The position numbers were made by a program, and so were the translations under genes. From Bradyrhizobium sp. C9 (GTDB lineage: Bacteria; Pseudomonadota; Alphaproteobacteria; Rhizobiales; Xanthobacteraceae): a stretch of DNA of 64,000 nt. The DNA is taken from NCBI RefSeq assembly GCF_002532045.1, contig NZ_NWTG01000004.1, positions 1-64,000 on the forward strand. The letters run 5' to 3'. Numbering within the stretch: position 1 is the first letter of the stretch; the number at the start of each line of letters is the position of its first letter. Below are positions 33,851 to 44,500 of the stretch, in pieces. The notes beneath the pieces are model-generated. The model was given only the letters and a program-made list of their open reading frames with translations, searched no databases and had not been told where the DNA came from.

Positions 33851-34885
33851 CTACACGAACGGCAGCTCGATCTTGCTGCGCTTTTCCAGCCATTCCGGGA
33901 CCGGCAGATTCTTCGAACGCATGAAGGCCGGGTTGAACAGCTTGGACTGATAGCGGTTACCGGAGTCGCAGAGAATGGTGACGATGGTCTTGCCGGGGCC
34001 GAGCTGCTTGGCGAGCTGGATCGCGCCCGCGATGTTGACGCCGGTCGAACCGCCGAGGCACAGGCCTTCGTGCTCCAGCAATTCGTAGATGAGGGTCACG
34101 GCTTCCTCGTCGGAGACCAGGAACGCATCGTCGACGTTCGCGGTCTCGATCACCGGCGTCTTGCGTCCGAGGCCGATGCCTTCGGTGATCGAGTCGCCCG
34201 GCGTCGATTTGACCTGGCCGTTCTTGAACAGCTCGTACATCGCGAAACCGTGCGGATCGGCGCAAGCGGTGACGATGTCCTTGTTCTTTTCCTTCAAATA
34301 GCGGCTGATGCCGGCGAGCGTGCCGCCGGTGCCGACCGAGCAGATGAAGCCATCCACCTTGCCGTTGGTCTGCTGCCAGATCTCCGGTCCGGTCGAGTCG
34401 TAGTGCGCCTTGGGATTGTCGAGGTTGTTCCACTGGTCGGCAAACAGCACGCCGTTAGGCTCGGTCTTGCGCAGCTGCTCGGCGAGACGCCTGCCGAGAT
34501 GCTGATAGTTGTTCGGATTGGAGTAGGGCAGTGCCGGCGCCTCGACGAGCTCGGCCCCGCACAGCCGCAGCATGTCCTTCTTTTCCTGGCTCTGCGTCTC
34601 CGGAATGACGATCAGGGTGCGGTAGCCCCGCGCACTCGCCACGACCGCGAGTCCGATGCCGGTATTGCCCGCGGTCGATTCGACCACGAGCCCGCCGGGC
34701 TTCAGATCGCCGCGCTTTTCGGCCTCCAGGATCATCCCCTTGCCGGCGCGATCCTTCACCGATTGGCCAGGATTCATGAATTCGGCCTTGCCGAGAATGG
34801 TGCAGCCGGTCAGTTCGGATGCGTGCTTCAGCTTGATGAGGGGGGTGTTGCCGATCGCTTCAATGACGTCTTTGTTGAATGCCAT
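33851..34885 (-). CDS. cysK: cysteine synthase A
   Basis: A 344-residue PLP enzyme of the O-acetylserine sulphhydrylase family. The PLP lysine is K44 in NPGQSVKDRAGK, the phosphate-binding loop is STAGNTGIG (about 69-77), and VGTGGTLAGISRYL binds cofactor phosphate. It makes cysteine from O-acetylserine and sulphide. The ATG at 34885 starts the conserved N terminus MAFNKDVIEAIGNTPL; upstream codons in frame are not conserved. Its C terminus extends beyond the core, as in the longer CysK subgroup. Confidence 0.93.
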   Translation of the reverse strand: MAFNKDVIEAIGNTPLIKLKHASELTGCTILGKAEFMNPGQSVKDRAGKGMILEAEKRGDLKPGGLVVESTAGNTGIGLAVVASARGYRTLIVIPETQSQEKKDMLRLCGAELVEAPALPYSNPNNYQHLGRRLAEQLRKTEPNGVLFADQWNNLDNPKAHYDSTGPEIWQQTNGKVDGFICSVGTGGTLAGISRYLKEKNKDIVTACADPHGFAMYELFKNGQVKSTPGDSITEGIGLGRKTPVIETANVDDAFLVSDEEAVTLIYELLEHEGLCLGGSTGVNIAGAIQLAKQLGPGKTIVTILCDSGNRYQSKLFNPAFMRSKNLPVPEWLEKRSKIELPFV

Positions 34886-35472
34886 GTCGGGGAATTTCTT
34901 TGCCGGTCTGTGTCTTGCTTGCGGCGAACCTAGTGTGCTGATCGAAAAAGGGAAGGGCTTTTGCACTGCGGCAAATGGCGGGCTCAGCGCGCTGGGCCGG
35001 CTGACGCGCACCACATGACAACGCGGAGTACCTTGTTTTGCCGCGGTCGGCCGGCCTGGCAGAATCGTTCTGTAACCAGCGGTTTTGCGTCAGTTGCGCG
35101 TGATCGACCAATTCGAGGTCCGACGAGGCGGAGGGTGGCGTGGTGAGATCGCTGTCGCCCCGGCGCATCTTGCGGATTCGGAGCAACAGCGCCGAGAAAT
35201 CCCCATGAAATCTTTGTTAGAATCCGAACGCCCTGATCCTGCTTCGGGTGCGCGGAAACGCTGCAAAAATGGGCAAAAGTCGCCCGTCCGGGTGGTGGCG
35301 AATCGCAGTGGATGCGACGTCGCGCGATCGTGACAGGGCTGTCCGCCCTATCGTCCTAAGGATAGGATGGGACAGTCAGGTTCCATTGGAAGATTCACCC
35401 CGTGCACGTCACCCAGACCATTGCTGATCGCGTCATTCGTACGCCACGGGCGAAGTCTGGCTTTGGCGGAGA
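34886..35472. other. intergenic region cysK / efflux operon
   Basis: 587 bases with no supportable gene; small open frames here look random in composition. It is divergent, so promoters for cysK and for the efflux operon must be here. The only clear structure is the nested inverted repeat at 35340-35374. Confidence 0.5.
35340..35374. promoter_or_regulatory. nested inverted repeat upstream of efflux operon, possible operator
   Basis: CCTATC (35347-35352) pairs with GATAGG (35361-35366), and outside them TGTCC (35340-35344) pairs with GGACA (35370-35374). The site lies about 100 bases ahead of the outer-membrane-factor gene, where RND pump operons often have TetR- or MarR-type operators. No regulator gene is adjacent. 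Confidence 0.4.
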
Positions 35473-36969
35473 ATGGGTGTGACCCAGCCCGCGTCTGTGA
35501 TGGAGCCTGGAGGCCGGTTCGGCCTCGCCGTCCGCATGCGACGGCTCGCGGGACGATCGCTCGTCGCGCTCGGCCTTGTCGCGGGCTCGGCCGGCTGCAT
35601 CCTGACCCAGGACATCCCCGATCCCGCGCTCGACGTGCCGCAGGGCTACAAGGCGGCGCGCCTTAGCCGGCCGGGCGACGCGCTTCCGACGCTCGATTGG
35701 TGGCGCGGCTTCCGCTCCAAGGAGCTGACGCAGCTGATGGAGGAGGCGCAGACCGTCAACCTCGACATCGCCGCGGCCGTGGCGCGTTTCCGGCAAGCCG
35801 ACGCGCTGGCGCGACAGGCGGGCGCAGCACTGCTGCCGACCCTCAATCTCAACGGGTCTGAAACCTATTCACGCACTTCCGGCTCCAGCGCCAGCGGTCT
35901 CACCAATGGCGGGCGCGAGGTGGTGAACTACAGCGCCTCGCTCAGCGCCAGCTACCAGCTCGACTTCTGGGGCCAGAATCGCGACGCCGCGCAGGCGGCG
36001 GAGGAGACCGCCGTCGCCAACCGGTTCGACCGCGAGGTGGTGGCGCTGACGACGCTCGCCAGCGTCGCCAATGCCTATTTCACGGTGCTTGCCACCCAGG
36101 ACCGGCTGCGCACCGCACAGCGCAACATCGCCAGCGCCGAGCGCATCCTCAACGCGATCCGGGATCGCTTCAAGGCCGGCACCGGCTCCGATCTCGATGT
36201 CGCGCAGCAGGAAAGCGTGGTCGCGAACCAGCGCGCGCTGGTGCCGCCGTTGCGGCAGACGCTCGACCAGAACGTCAACGCGCTTGCAGTGCTGGTGTCG
36301 CGTCCGCCGGAGAGCGTGCGCGTCGCCGGCGGCTCGCTCAACTCCGTTGCGGTCCCGCGCGTTACGCCGGGGCTGCCGTCCGAACTGCTGACCCAGCGTC
36401 CCGATATCCGCAGGCAGGAGGCGCAGCTCGCGTCGGCCACCGCCAATGTCGGCAGCGCGCGGGCGCAATTCTTCCCCAGCATCCAGCTGACCGGGACGGG
36501 CGGCTACCAGAGCCAGGCGCTGGTCTCGCTGTTCCAGCCGCATGCGGCCTTCTTTAACCTGGTCGGCGGCATGACCCAGCCGATCTTCGACGGCGGCCGG
36601 ATCCTCGGCAATTTCGAGAACGCGAAGGCACGGCAGGATGAGCTGCTGCAGACCTATCGCAAGACGGTCGTGCAGTCGTTCACCGATGTCGACAACGCGC
36701 TGGTCGCGATCCGCGAGACCTCGCGGCGGCTGCAGCTGCAGCGCGACGTGCTGTCGTCGTCGCGGCGCGCCTTCGATCTGGCCGAGCAGCAGCTCAAGGC
36801 CGGCACCGCCGACATCGTAACTGTGCTAAACACGCAGCTGACCCTGTTCCAGGCGGAAGACGCTTATTCCCAGGCCCAGCTGGCCCGGCTATTGGCGATC
36901 GTGAGCCTGTATCAGGCTTTGGGGGGCGGCTGGGAACCGAAGATGGAAAGACCGGTCGATGCTCTTTAA
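35473..36969 (+). CDS. RND efflux outer-membrane factor (NodT family lipoprotein)
   Basis: A 498-residue outer-membrane channel of the TolC/OprM superfamily. A signal with lipobox GSAG-C42 precedes two OEP repeats (about 80-270 and 290-480), with LDFWGQNRDAAQAAEE and AGTGSDLDVAQQES typical of NodT-type factors. It exports substrates delivered by the adaptor and pumps encoded next; its stop overlaps the adaptor start by 11 bases. The start could also be the later ATG at 35536, which would give a shorter, more conventional signal peptide. Confidence 0.88.
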   Translation: MGVTQPASVMEPGGRFGLAVRMRRLAGRSLVALGLVAGSAGCILTQDIPDPALDVPQGYKAARLSRPGDALPTLDWWRGFRSKELTQLMEEAQTVNLDIAAAVARFRQADALARQAGAALLPTLNLNGSETYSRTSGSSASGLTNGGREVVNYSASLSASYQLDFWGQNRDAAQAAEETAVANRFDREVVALTTLASVANAYFTVLATQDRLRTAQRNIASAERILNAIRDRFKAGTGSDLDVAQQESVVANQRALVPPLRQTLDQNVNALAVLVSRPPESVRVAGGSLNSVAVPRVTPGLPSELLTQRPDIRRQEAQLASATANVGSARAQFFPSIQLTGTGGYQSQALVSLFQPHAAFFNLVGGMTQPIFDGGRILGNFENAKARQDELLQTYRKTVVQSFTDVDNALVAIRETSRRLQLQRDVLSSSRRAFDLAEQQLKAGTADIVTVLNTQLTLFQAEDAYSQAQLARLLAIVSLYQALGGGWEPKMERPVDAL

Positions 36970-38410
36970 GCCTGACTCGACGGACGATGAGAAAAGCACT
37001 GCGCCGCGCAAGCGGAGCCTCCTCTCGCGCCTGCTTGGGCGCATGGTGTCGCTGCTCGTCACACTCGTGATCCTCGGCGGGCTCGGCTATCTCGGCTGGC
37101 TTGCTTTCCAGCCCAAGCAAAATGGTGGCGGCGGGCGCGGCGCGGCTGCGCGGCCCGATCTGCCGGTGCCGGTGCTCGCGGCCACGCCGCAGGTGCATGA
37201 CGTGCCGGTCTATCTCGACGGCGTCGGCTCGGTGAAGGCGCTCAACACCGTCACGGTGCGCTCGCAGGTCGACGGCAAGTTGCTCAAGGTCAATTTCGTC
37301 GAAGGCCAGGACGTCAAGAAGGACGACGTGCTGGGCGAGATCGATTCCGCGATCTATCAGGCGCAATACGACCAGGCGGTAGCCACGAAGGCCAAGGACG
37401 AAGCGCTGCTCGCCAATCAGAAGATCGACCTCGCTCGCTATGAGCAGCTCGCTGCGACCAACGCGGGCTCCAAGCAGCAGGCCGATACGCAGCGTGCGCT
37501 GGTCGCACAGCAGGAAGCCATCATCAAGGCTGATCAGGCCCAGGTCGACAATGCGCACGCCACGCTGGGCTACACCAAGATCGTCGCACCGATCTCCGGC
37601 CGCGCCGGCCTGCGTCAGGTCGACCAGGGTAACATCATCCACGCCTCCGACACTACCGGGCTCGTGATCCTGACCCAGCTGCAGCCGATCGCGGTGTGGT
37701 TCAGCCTGCCGCAGCAGCAGATCATGCGAGTCAACGCCGCGGCCGCAAAGGGCCAGCTTGCGGTCGATGTGTTCGGCAATGACGGCGTCACCGTGATCGA
37801 TACCGGCAAGCTGACCGGCATCGACAACCAGGTCGATCCGACCACCGGCACGCTGAAGCTGAAGGCCGAACTGCCGAATACCAGCTATCAGCTCTGGCCC
37901 GGACAGTTCGTTAATGTCCGCCTCAAGGTCGAGATCTTGCCGCAGGCGATCGTGGTGCCGACCTCGGCCGTGCAGCGCGGTCCGGCCGGGACCTTCAGCT
38001 ATGTGATCGGCGCGGACAATACCGTCTCCGCCAAGCCAGTCACGGTCACGCAGCAGAACGAGCATGAAGCCGTCATCGCGAACGGCCTGACCACGTCGGA
38101 CCGGGTCGTGACGACCGGCTTTGCCAATCTCGCCGATGGCTCCAAGGTCGTGGTCGGCAAGGACGATGGGCCGCCGGCGGCGGATCTCGCGCCGCGCAAG
38201 CGCAGCCGCACTCCGGACGGCAAGCGCGGGGCGCAAGGCGACGGCCAGAGCAAGGATCAGAGCAAGGGCGCCAAGCAGGACGGGCAGGGCGGCGAGCATC
38301 GCGGCCGGCACGAGCACGGCGATGGCGATCAGAAGGGGCAGACCGGACCGGCGCCCGCGCCGGCGGTAGGGGGCGAAGCGTCGGGCGGCGCGCCGAAGGC
38401 GCAGCCATGA
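36959..38410 (+). CDS. mdtA: RND efflux periplasmic adaptor (MdtA-like)
   Basis: A 483-residue membrane-fusion protein. A transmembrane anchor (about 30-52) precedes a lipoyl/hairpin region (about 92-220), a beta-barrel (about 225-315) and a membrane-proximal domain (about 320-400). VDGVG/VRSQVDGKLLKVNFVEG is typical of MdtA. A C-terminal tail (about 410-483) is unusually rich in Lys, Gly, Gln, His and Asp and looks disordered. It links the two RND pumps to the outer-membrane factor. Confidence 0.9.
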   Translation: MLFKPDSTDDEKSTAPRKRSLLSRLLGRMVSLLVTLVILGGLGYLGWLAFQPKQNGGGGRGAAARPDLPVPVLAATPQVHDVPVYLDGVGSVKALNTVTVRSQVDGKLLKVNFVEGQDVKKDDVLGEIDSAIYQAQYDQAVATKAKDEALLANQKIDLARYEQLAATNAGSKQQADTQRALVAQQEAIIKADQAQVDNAHATLGYTKIVAPISGRAGLRQVDQGNIIHASDTTGLVILTQLQPIAVWFSLPQQQIMRVNAAAAKGQLAVDVFGNDGVTVIDTGKLTGIDNQVDPTTGTLKLKAELPNTSYQLWPGQFVNVRLKVEILPQAIVVPTSAVQRGPAGTFSYVIGADNTVSAKPVTVTQQNEHEAVIANGLTTSDRVVTTGFANLADGSKVVVGKDDGPPAADLAPRKRSRTPDGKRGAQGDGQSKDQSKGAKQDGQGGEHRGRHEHGDGDQKGQTGPAPAPAVGGEASGGAPKAQP

Positions 38411-38458
38411 CCGACATCCTGACCTCGTAATGTCCGACCCAACAGCGAGCACGCAACC

Positions 38459-41400
38459 ATGAGCGTCTCCGAACCGTTCATCCGCCGGCCGATCGCCACG
38501 TCGTTGCTCGGCATCGCCCTGATGATCGGCGGCGCGCTGGGCTATTGGGCGTTGCCGGTCTCGGCGCTGCCGCAGGTCGACTTCCCGACTGTGCAGGTGT
38601 CGACGCAACTGCCGGGCGCAAGCCCTGACGTGGTGGCCTCGCTGATCACGGCGCCGCTGGAGCGGCAGCTCGGCCAGATTCCGTCGCTGTCGTCGATGAA
38701 CTCGACCAGCTCATTCGGCGTCAGCCAGATCTCGCTGCAGTTCGACCTCAACCGCGACATCGACGGCGCGACCCAGGACGTCCAGGCCGCGATCAACGCT
38801 GCCGCCGGCATCCTGCCGAAGACGCTGCCGTACCCACCTGTCTACGCCAAGGTGAACCCGGCCGACGCGCCGGTCATGACCCTGGCGCTGACCTCGGACA
38901 CGATCTCGCTGCGGGCAATGAGCGATCTCGCCGATACCATCCTCGGACAACGGCTGAGCCAGATTTCCGGTGTCGGCCGGGTCTCGATCCTCGGCGGATT
39001 GAAACCCGCGGTGCGGGTGCAAGCCGATCTGGCGCGCCTTGCGGCCTATGGCATCGCGATGGAGGATCTGCGCAACGCGATCGCCGGCGCCAACGTGTCG
39101 GGGCCGAAGGGCTCGCTCGACGGCGCCCAGCAATCCTACACCATCGCCGCCAACGACCAGATAGCCGCCGCCGACGCCTACCGGCCGATCATCATCGCCT
39201 ATCGCAACGGTTCGCCGGTCACGATCGGCGACGTTGCACAAATCGTCGACGGGCTCGAGAACGACCGCACCGGCGGCTGGTACCAGGGCACGCCGGCCGT
39301 CATCATCGATATCCAGCGCCAGCCCGGCGCCAACGTCATCGACGTCGTCCAGCAGATCCGCGGCGAAATCCCGCGTCTGCAGCGGGCCGTCCCGGCCGGC
39401 GTCAAGTTGACCATCGTCTCCGACCGTACCGTGACGATCCGCGCCTCGGTCCACGACGTGCAGTTCACGCTGATCCTGAGCGTCGTGCTGGTGACGCTGG
39501 TGGTGCTGCTGTTCCTGCGGTCGCTGCGCGCGACCCTGATCGCCGGCGTCGCGCTGCCGCTGTCGCTGATCACGAGCTTCGGCGTCATGTATTTCGCGGG
39601 CTTCAGCCTCGACAATCTGTCGCTGATGGCGCTGACCATCGGAACCGGGTTTGTGGTCGACGACGCCATCGTCATGATCGAGAACATCGTCCGCCACATG
39701 GAAGGCGGCGAGACGGTCATGGAGGCCTCGCTGAAGGGCGCCAGCGAAATCGGCTTCACCGTGATCTCGCTGACGGTGTCGCTGATCGCGGTGTTCATTC
39801 CGCTGCTGTTCATGTCAGGGCTGGTCGGCCGCATGTTCCGCGAATTCGCACTGACCTTGACAATCGCGGTCGTGACCTCGGCGATCGTCTCGCTGACCTT
39901 GACGCCGATGATGTGCTCGCGGCTGCTCAAGAACATCCATGAGGAGATGGCGGTTCCGGGCCTTGCCGCGGTCAGCCGTTTCATCGACCACATGGTGGAA
40001 GTCTACCATCGCACGCTGCTCTGGGTGCTGCGGCGTCAGCGCGCGACGCTGTTGGTGACGTTCGCGACCATCGCGCTGACGCTCGTCATGTATGTGCTGG
40101 CGCCGAAGGGCTTCCTGCCGCTGCAGGACACGTCCTCGATCACGGCGGTGACCGAGGCCGGCCCGGACGTCTCGTTTGCCGAGATGCAGCGCCGCCAGAG
40201 CGAGGTCTCCGACCTCATCAAGGCCGACCCCGACGTGGTCGGCGTGGTCTCGGTAATCGGCGCCGGCTCGGTCAATCCAACCACCAATGTCGGCCGCCTG
40301 GTGATGACGCTGAAGCCGCTCGACCAGCGGCGCGACGGTGTCGTCAAGGTGATCGAGCGGCTGAAGCAGAAGATCGCGACGGTTCCCGGCATGACCGTCT
40401 ACTTCCAGCCGGTGCAGGACGTGCAGATCTCGACCCAGTCGAGCCGCTCGCAATACCAGTACACGCTGACTGCGACAGATGCGGCCGAGGTCTCGCAATG
40501 GTCGCAGAAGCTGGTCGCCGAGATGCGGCGCGACCCGATCTTCCGCGATGTTTCCTCGGAAGCGCAGGATGGTGGCCTGCGCGCGGCGCTCGACATCAAT
40601 CGCCAACGCGCCGGCCAGCTCGGCGTCAGTCTGCAGGGCATCACCGACACGCTGAACGACGCCTTCGCGCAGCGGCAGATCTCGACGATCTACGGCCAGG
40701 CCAACCAGTACCGCGTGGTGCTCGAGGCACTGCCGATGTACCAGCGCGACCCGTCGATCCTCGACAAGCTCTATCTGCCGGGTGCCAACGGCGCGCAGGT
40801 GCCGCTGTCCGCGGTGGCGACGCTGGTCCGCACCACGGCGCCGCTCGCGATCTCGCACCAGGCGCAATTCCCGTCGGTCTCGCTCAGCTTCAACCTCGCG
40901 CCGGGCGAGGCGCTGGGCGACGCGGTCGAGGCGGTGAAGGCGATCGAGAGCAGGATCGGAATGCCCGGCAGCATCGTCGGGATCTATTCCGGCGACGCCG
41001 CCGAATTCGCGCGCTCGCTGGCCGGACAGCCCTGGCTGATCCTGGCCGCGATCATCACGATCTATATCGTGCTCGGCGTGCTCTACGAGAGCTACATCCA
41101 CCCGATCACGATCCTGTCGACGCTGCCGTCGGCCGGCGTCGGCGCCATCCTGGCCTTGATGCTGTGCGGGCAGGATCTATCGGTGATCGGCCTGATCGGC
41201 ATCATCCTCTTGATGGGCATCGTCAAGAAGAACGCGATCATGATGATCGACTTCGCGCTGGAGGCCGAGCGGCACCAGGGCATGTCGTCCTATGACGCCA
41301 TCGTGCAGGCCTGCCTGTTGCGGTTCCGGCCGATCATGATGACGACGCTGGCGGCGCTGTTCGGCGCGCTGCCGCTCGCGATCGAAAGCGGCACCGGCGC

Positions 41401-41587
41401 CGAGCTGCGTTTCCCGCTCGGCATCTCGATCATCGGCGGCCTGCTGCTGAGCCAGCTGCTGACGCTCTACACCACGCCGGTGATCTATCTCGCGCTCGAC
41501 CGGCTCAACCGCCGGATCGAACGGGCCGTGCCGGAGGCAGGCCCCAGCGGCCCACCGATCGCGGGCGCCACCGAGGGCATGCAGTGA
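38459..41587 (+). CDS. mdtB: RND efflux pump subunit (MdtB-like)
   Basis: A 1042-residue HAE1-type RND transporter: an N-terminal helix, two large periplasmic loops and a duplicated 6-helix bundle. FVVDDAIVMIENI (about 397-409) carries the paired Asp residues of the proton relay in TM4, and FIRRPIATSLLGIAL is the usual N terminus. In E. coli MdtB and MdtC form a heterotrimer exporting bile salts, novobiocin and other compounds. The stop overlaps the second pump start by 4 bases, so the two are produced together. Confidence 0.92.
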   Translation: MSVSEPFIRRPIATSLLGIALMIGGALGYWALPVSALPQVDFPTVQVSTQLPGASPDVVASLITAPLERQLGQIPSLSSMNSTSSFGVSQISLQFDLNRDIDGATQDVQAAINAAAGILPKTLPYPPVYAKVNPADAPVMTLALTSDTISLRAMSDLADTILGQRLSQISGVGRVSILGGLKPAVRVQADLARLAAYGIAMEDLRNAIAGANVSGPKGSLDGAQQSYTIAANDQIAAADAYRPIIIAYRNGSPVTIGDVAQIVDGLENDRTGGWYQGTPAVIIDIQRQPGANVIDVVQQIRGEIPRLQRAVPAGVKLTIVSDRTVTIRASVHDVQFTLILSVVLVTLVVLLFLRSLRATLIAGVALPLSLITSFGVMYFAGFSLDNLSLMALTIGTGFVVDDAIVMIENIVRHMEGGETVMEASLKGASEIGFTVISLTVSLIAVFIPLLFMSGLVGRMFREFALTLTIAVVTSAIVSLTLTPMMCSRLLKNIHEEMAVPGLAAVSRFIDHMVEVYHRTLLWVLRRQRATLLVTFATIALTLVMYVLAPKGFLPLQDTSSITAVTEAGPDVSFAEMQRRQSEVSDLIKADPDVVGVVSVIGAGSVNPTTNVGRLVMTLKPLDQRRDGVVKVIERLKQKIATVPGMTVYFQPVQDVQISTQSSRSQYQYTLTATDAAEVSQWSQKLVAEMRRDPIFRDVSSEAQDGGLRAALDINRQRAGQLGVSLQGITDTLNDAFAQRQISTIYGQANQYRVVLEALPMYQRDPSILDKLYLPGANGAQVPLSAVATLVRTTAPLAISHQAQFPSVSLSFNLAPGEALGDAVEAVKAIESRIGMPGSIVGIYSGDAAEFARSLAGQPWLILAAIITIYIVLGVLYESYIHPITILSTLPSAGVGAILALMLCGQDLSVIGLIGIILLMGIVKKNAIMMIDFALEAERHQGMSSYDAIVQACLLRFRPIMMTTLAALFGALPLAIESGTGAELRFPLGISIIGGLLLSQLLTLYTTPVIYLALDRLNRRIERAVPEAGPSGPPIAGATEGMQ

Positions 41588-44500
41588 TCTCGATCTCCGA
41601 GCCCTTCATCCGCCGGCCGGTGGGCACCACCTTGCTGGCGATCGGGCTGTTCCTGGTCGGGATCGTCGCCTACGAATTTCTGCCGGTGTCGTCGGTTCCG
41701 AATGTCGACTTCCCGACCATCCGGGTGTCGGCGTCGCGGCCCGGCGCCGATCCTTCGGTGATGGCCGCGACCGTCGCGGCGCCGCTGGAGCGCAAGCTCG
41801 GGACCATTTCGGGCGTCGACCAGATCACCTCGACGAGCTCGCTCGGCACCACCAGCATCCAGGTCCAGTTTTCGATCGGCCGCAATATCGACCGCGCCGC
41901 GCGCGACGTGCAGGCCGCGATCAATGCCTCGCTCGCCGACCTGCCGAGCGACCTGCCGTCGCTGCCGAAATTCCGCAAGGCCAATCCGGCCGCAGCGCCT
42001 GTGTTCGTGCTGGCGCTGACCTCGAAGACGATCTCGACCAGCGCGATGTACGACGTCGCCGACACCGTGCTGGCGCAGCGCATCTCGCAGGTGCCGGGAG
42101 TGGGCGAGGTGACCGTCAGCGGCGCCGACCAGCCGGCGGTGCGCATCGCGATCAATCCGGTGTCACTGGCGAACGCCGGGATCGCGACGGACGATGTCCG
42201 GCTTGCGATCATCAATGCCAATCCGCTGGGCCCGGTCGGCATCTTCAATGGCGACCGGCTGAGCGAGACGCTTTCGATCAACAAGCAGATGCGCACCGCG
42301 GCCGAGTTCCGCGACATTGTCATCAAGAGCTCGAACGGCAATTTCGTCCGCCTCTCGGACGTTGCCGAGGTCGAGGATTCCGTGCGCAACTCGCGCTCGA
42401 TCGCCTGGTTCAACAAGCAACCGGCGGTGCTGATCCAGATCACCAAGCAGGGCGACGCCAACGTCATCGACACCGTCGACGGCGTTCGCAGAATGCTGCC
42501 GGAACTGAGGCAGTGGATCCCGGCCGGTGTCGAGATCTCGACTCTGGTCGATCGTACCGGAACGATCCGCGCCAGCGTCGAGGACATGCAGTTCACGCTG
42601 CTGGCGACCGCCATGCTGGTGATGGTCGTGGTGTTCGTGTTCCTGCGCAGGATCGTACCGACGATCGCCGCCGGCGTCTCGGTGCCGCTGGCGCTGGCCG
42701 GCACCTGCGCCGGGATGTGGCTCGCCGGCTTCTCGATCGACAATCTGTCGCTGATGGCGCTCGCGATCTCCGTCGGCTTCGTGGTCGACGACGCCATCGT
42801 GATGATCGAGAACATGTACCGCAACCTCGAACAGGGCATGGCGCCATATCCGGCCGCGGTCGAAGGCGCCAAGCAGATCGGCTTCACGGTGCTGTCGATC
42901 TCGCTGTCGCTGATCGCGGCCTTTACGCCGCTGATCTTCATGGATGGGATCGTCGGCCGGCTGCTGCGCGAGTTCTCGCTGACCCTGACGTTCGCCATCA
43001 TCGTGTCGACCCTGGTGTCGGTAACGATCACGCCGATGATCTGCGCGCACTACATCAAGGAGGCGACCTCGGACCGCGCCACCTGGTACGATCGCGTCAT
43101 CGAGGGCACGCTGTCGCGGGTCGTGGCGTTCTATGCGTCGACCCTGCGCATCGTGCTCGGCTATCCGTTCCTGACCCTGGCGGTGTTCTTCGCCACCGTC
43201 GCGTTGACGGTGGTGCTGTACGTCAAGACGCCGAAGGCCTATTTCCCGACCGACGACAGCGGCTTCGTGATCGGCTCGACCCGCGCGTCCGCCGACATCT
43301 CGTTCCAATCGATGCTCGGTCTGCAGCAGCGGCTCGCCGACATCGTGATGGCCGACGCCGCGGTCGCTGGTATCGGCTCCTCGGTCGGCTCTGGCGGCGG
43401 CCCGGGCGGCGCCACTTCCAACCGCGGCACCATGTTCATCAGCCTGAAGCCGCCGGAGGAGCGGGGAGGCCTGTCGACCGCGCAGGTGATCGACCGGCTG
43501 CGCCGCAACCTGTTCATGGTGCCGGGCATCCGCCTGTTCATGTTCGCGGCCCAGGACATCCGCACCGGCGGCCGGCAGAGCGACTCCGACTACCAGTACA
43601 CGCTCGCCTCGACCGATCTCGATCTGTTGCAGAAATGGGCGCCGCTCGTCGCCAAGCGCATGGAGACGGTGGAGGGCATCACCGATGTCTCCGCCGACCG
43701 CGATCCCGGCGGCTTGCAGCTCAACCTCGTGATCGACCGCAAGATCGCCTCCAGCCTCGGCGTCCGGGTGCAGGACATCGACAACGCGCTCAACAACGCG
43801 TTCTCGCAGCGGCAGATCTCGTACATCTACACCCAGCGCAACCAGTACGTGGTGGTGCTGGAGATCGATCCGAAATTCCAGAGCGACCCGTCGAACCTCG
43901 AACGCATCTACGTCGCCGGCGCCAATGACGTGCAGGTGCCGCTGTCGGCGCTCGTGCACTACCAGCGCGGACTGTCGGCGCTCGCGGTCTACCACTCCGG
44001 GGGCTTCCCCTCGACCACGGTGTCGTTCAACCTGTTGCCGGACGTGCCGCTGGAGGTCGCGACCACCAACATCCAGCAGGCGGTCAACGAGCTGCACATG
44101 CCCGAGGGCATTCGTGGCAGCTTCGACGGCAATGCCGGCGACTTCAACAAGACCAGCGGACGGCAGCCACTGCTGATCCTCGGCGCGCTGGTTGCGATGT
44201 ATATCGTGCTCGGCGTGCTCTATGAGAGCCTGGCGCATCCGATCACGATCATCTCGACCTTGCCGTCGGCCGGCCTCGGCGCGTTGCTGGCGTTGCAGGT
44301 GACGAACACACCGCTGACCGTGATCGCCTTTGTCGGCATCATCCTGTTGATCGGAATCGTCAAGAAGAACGGCATCATGATGGTCGACTTCGCGCTCGAG
44401 GCCGAGCGGCATCAGGGCCTGCCGTCACGGGATGCGATCTTCGAGGCCTGCCGGGCGCGCTTCCGCCCGATCCTGATGACGACCATGGCCGCGTTGTTCG

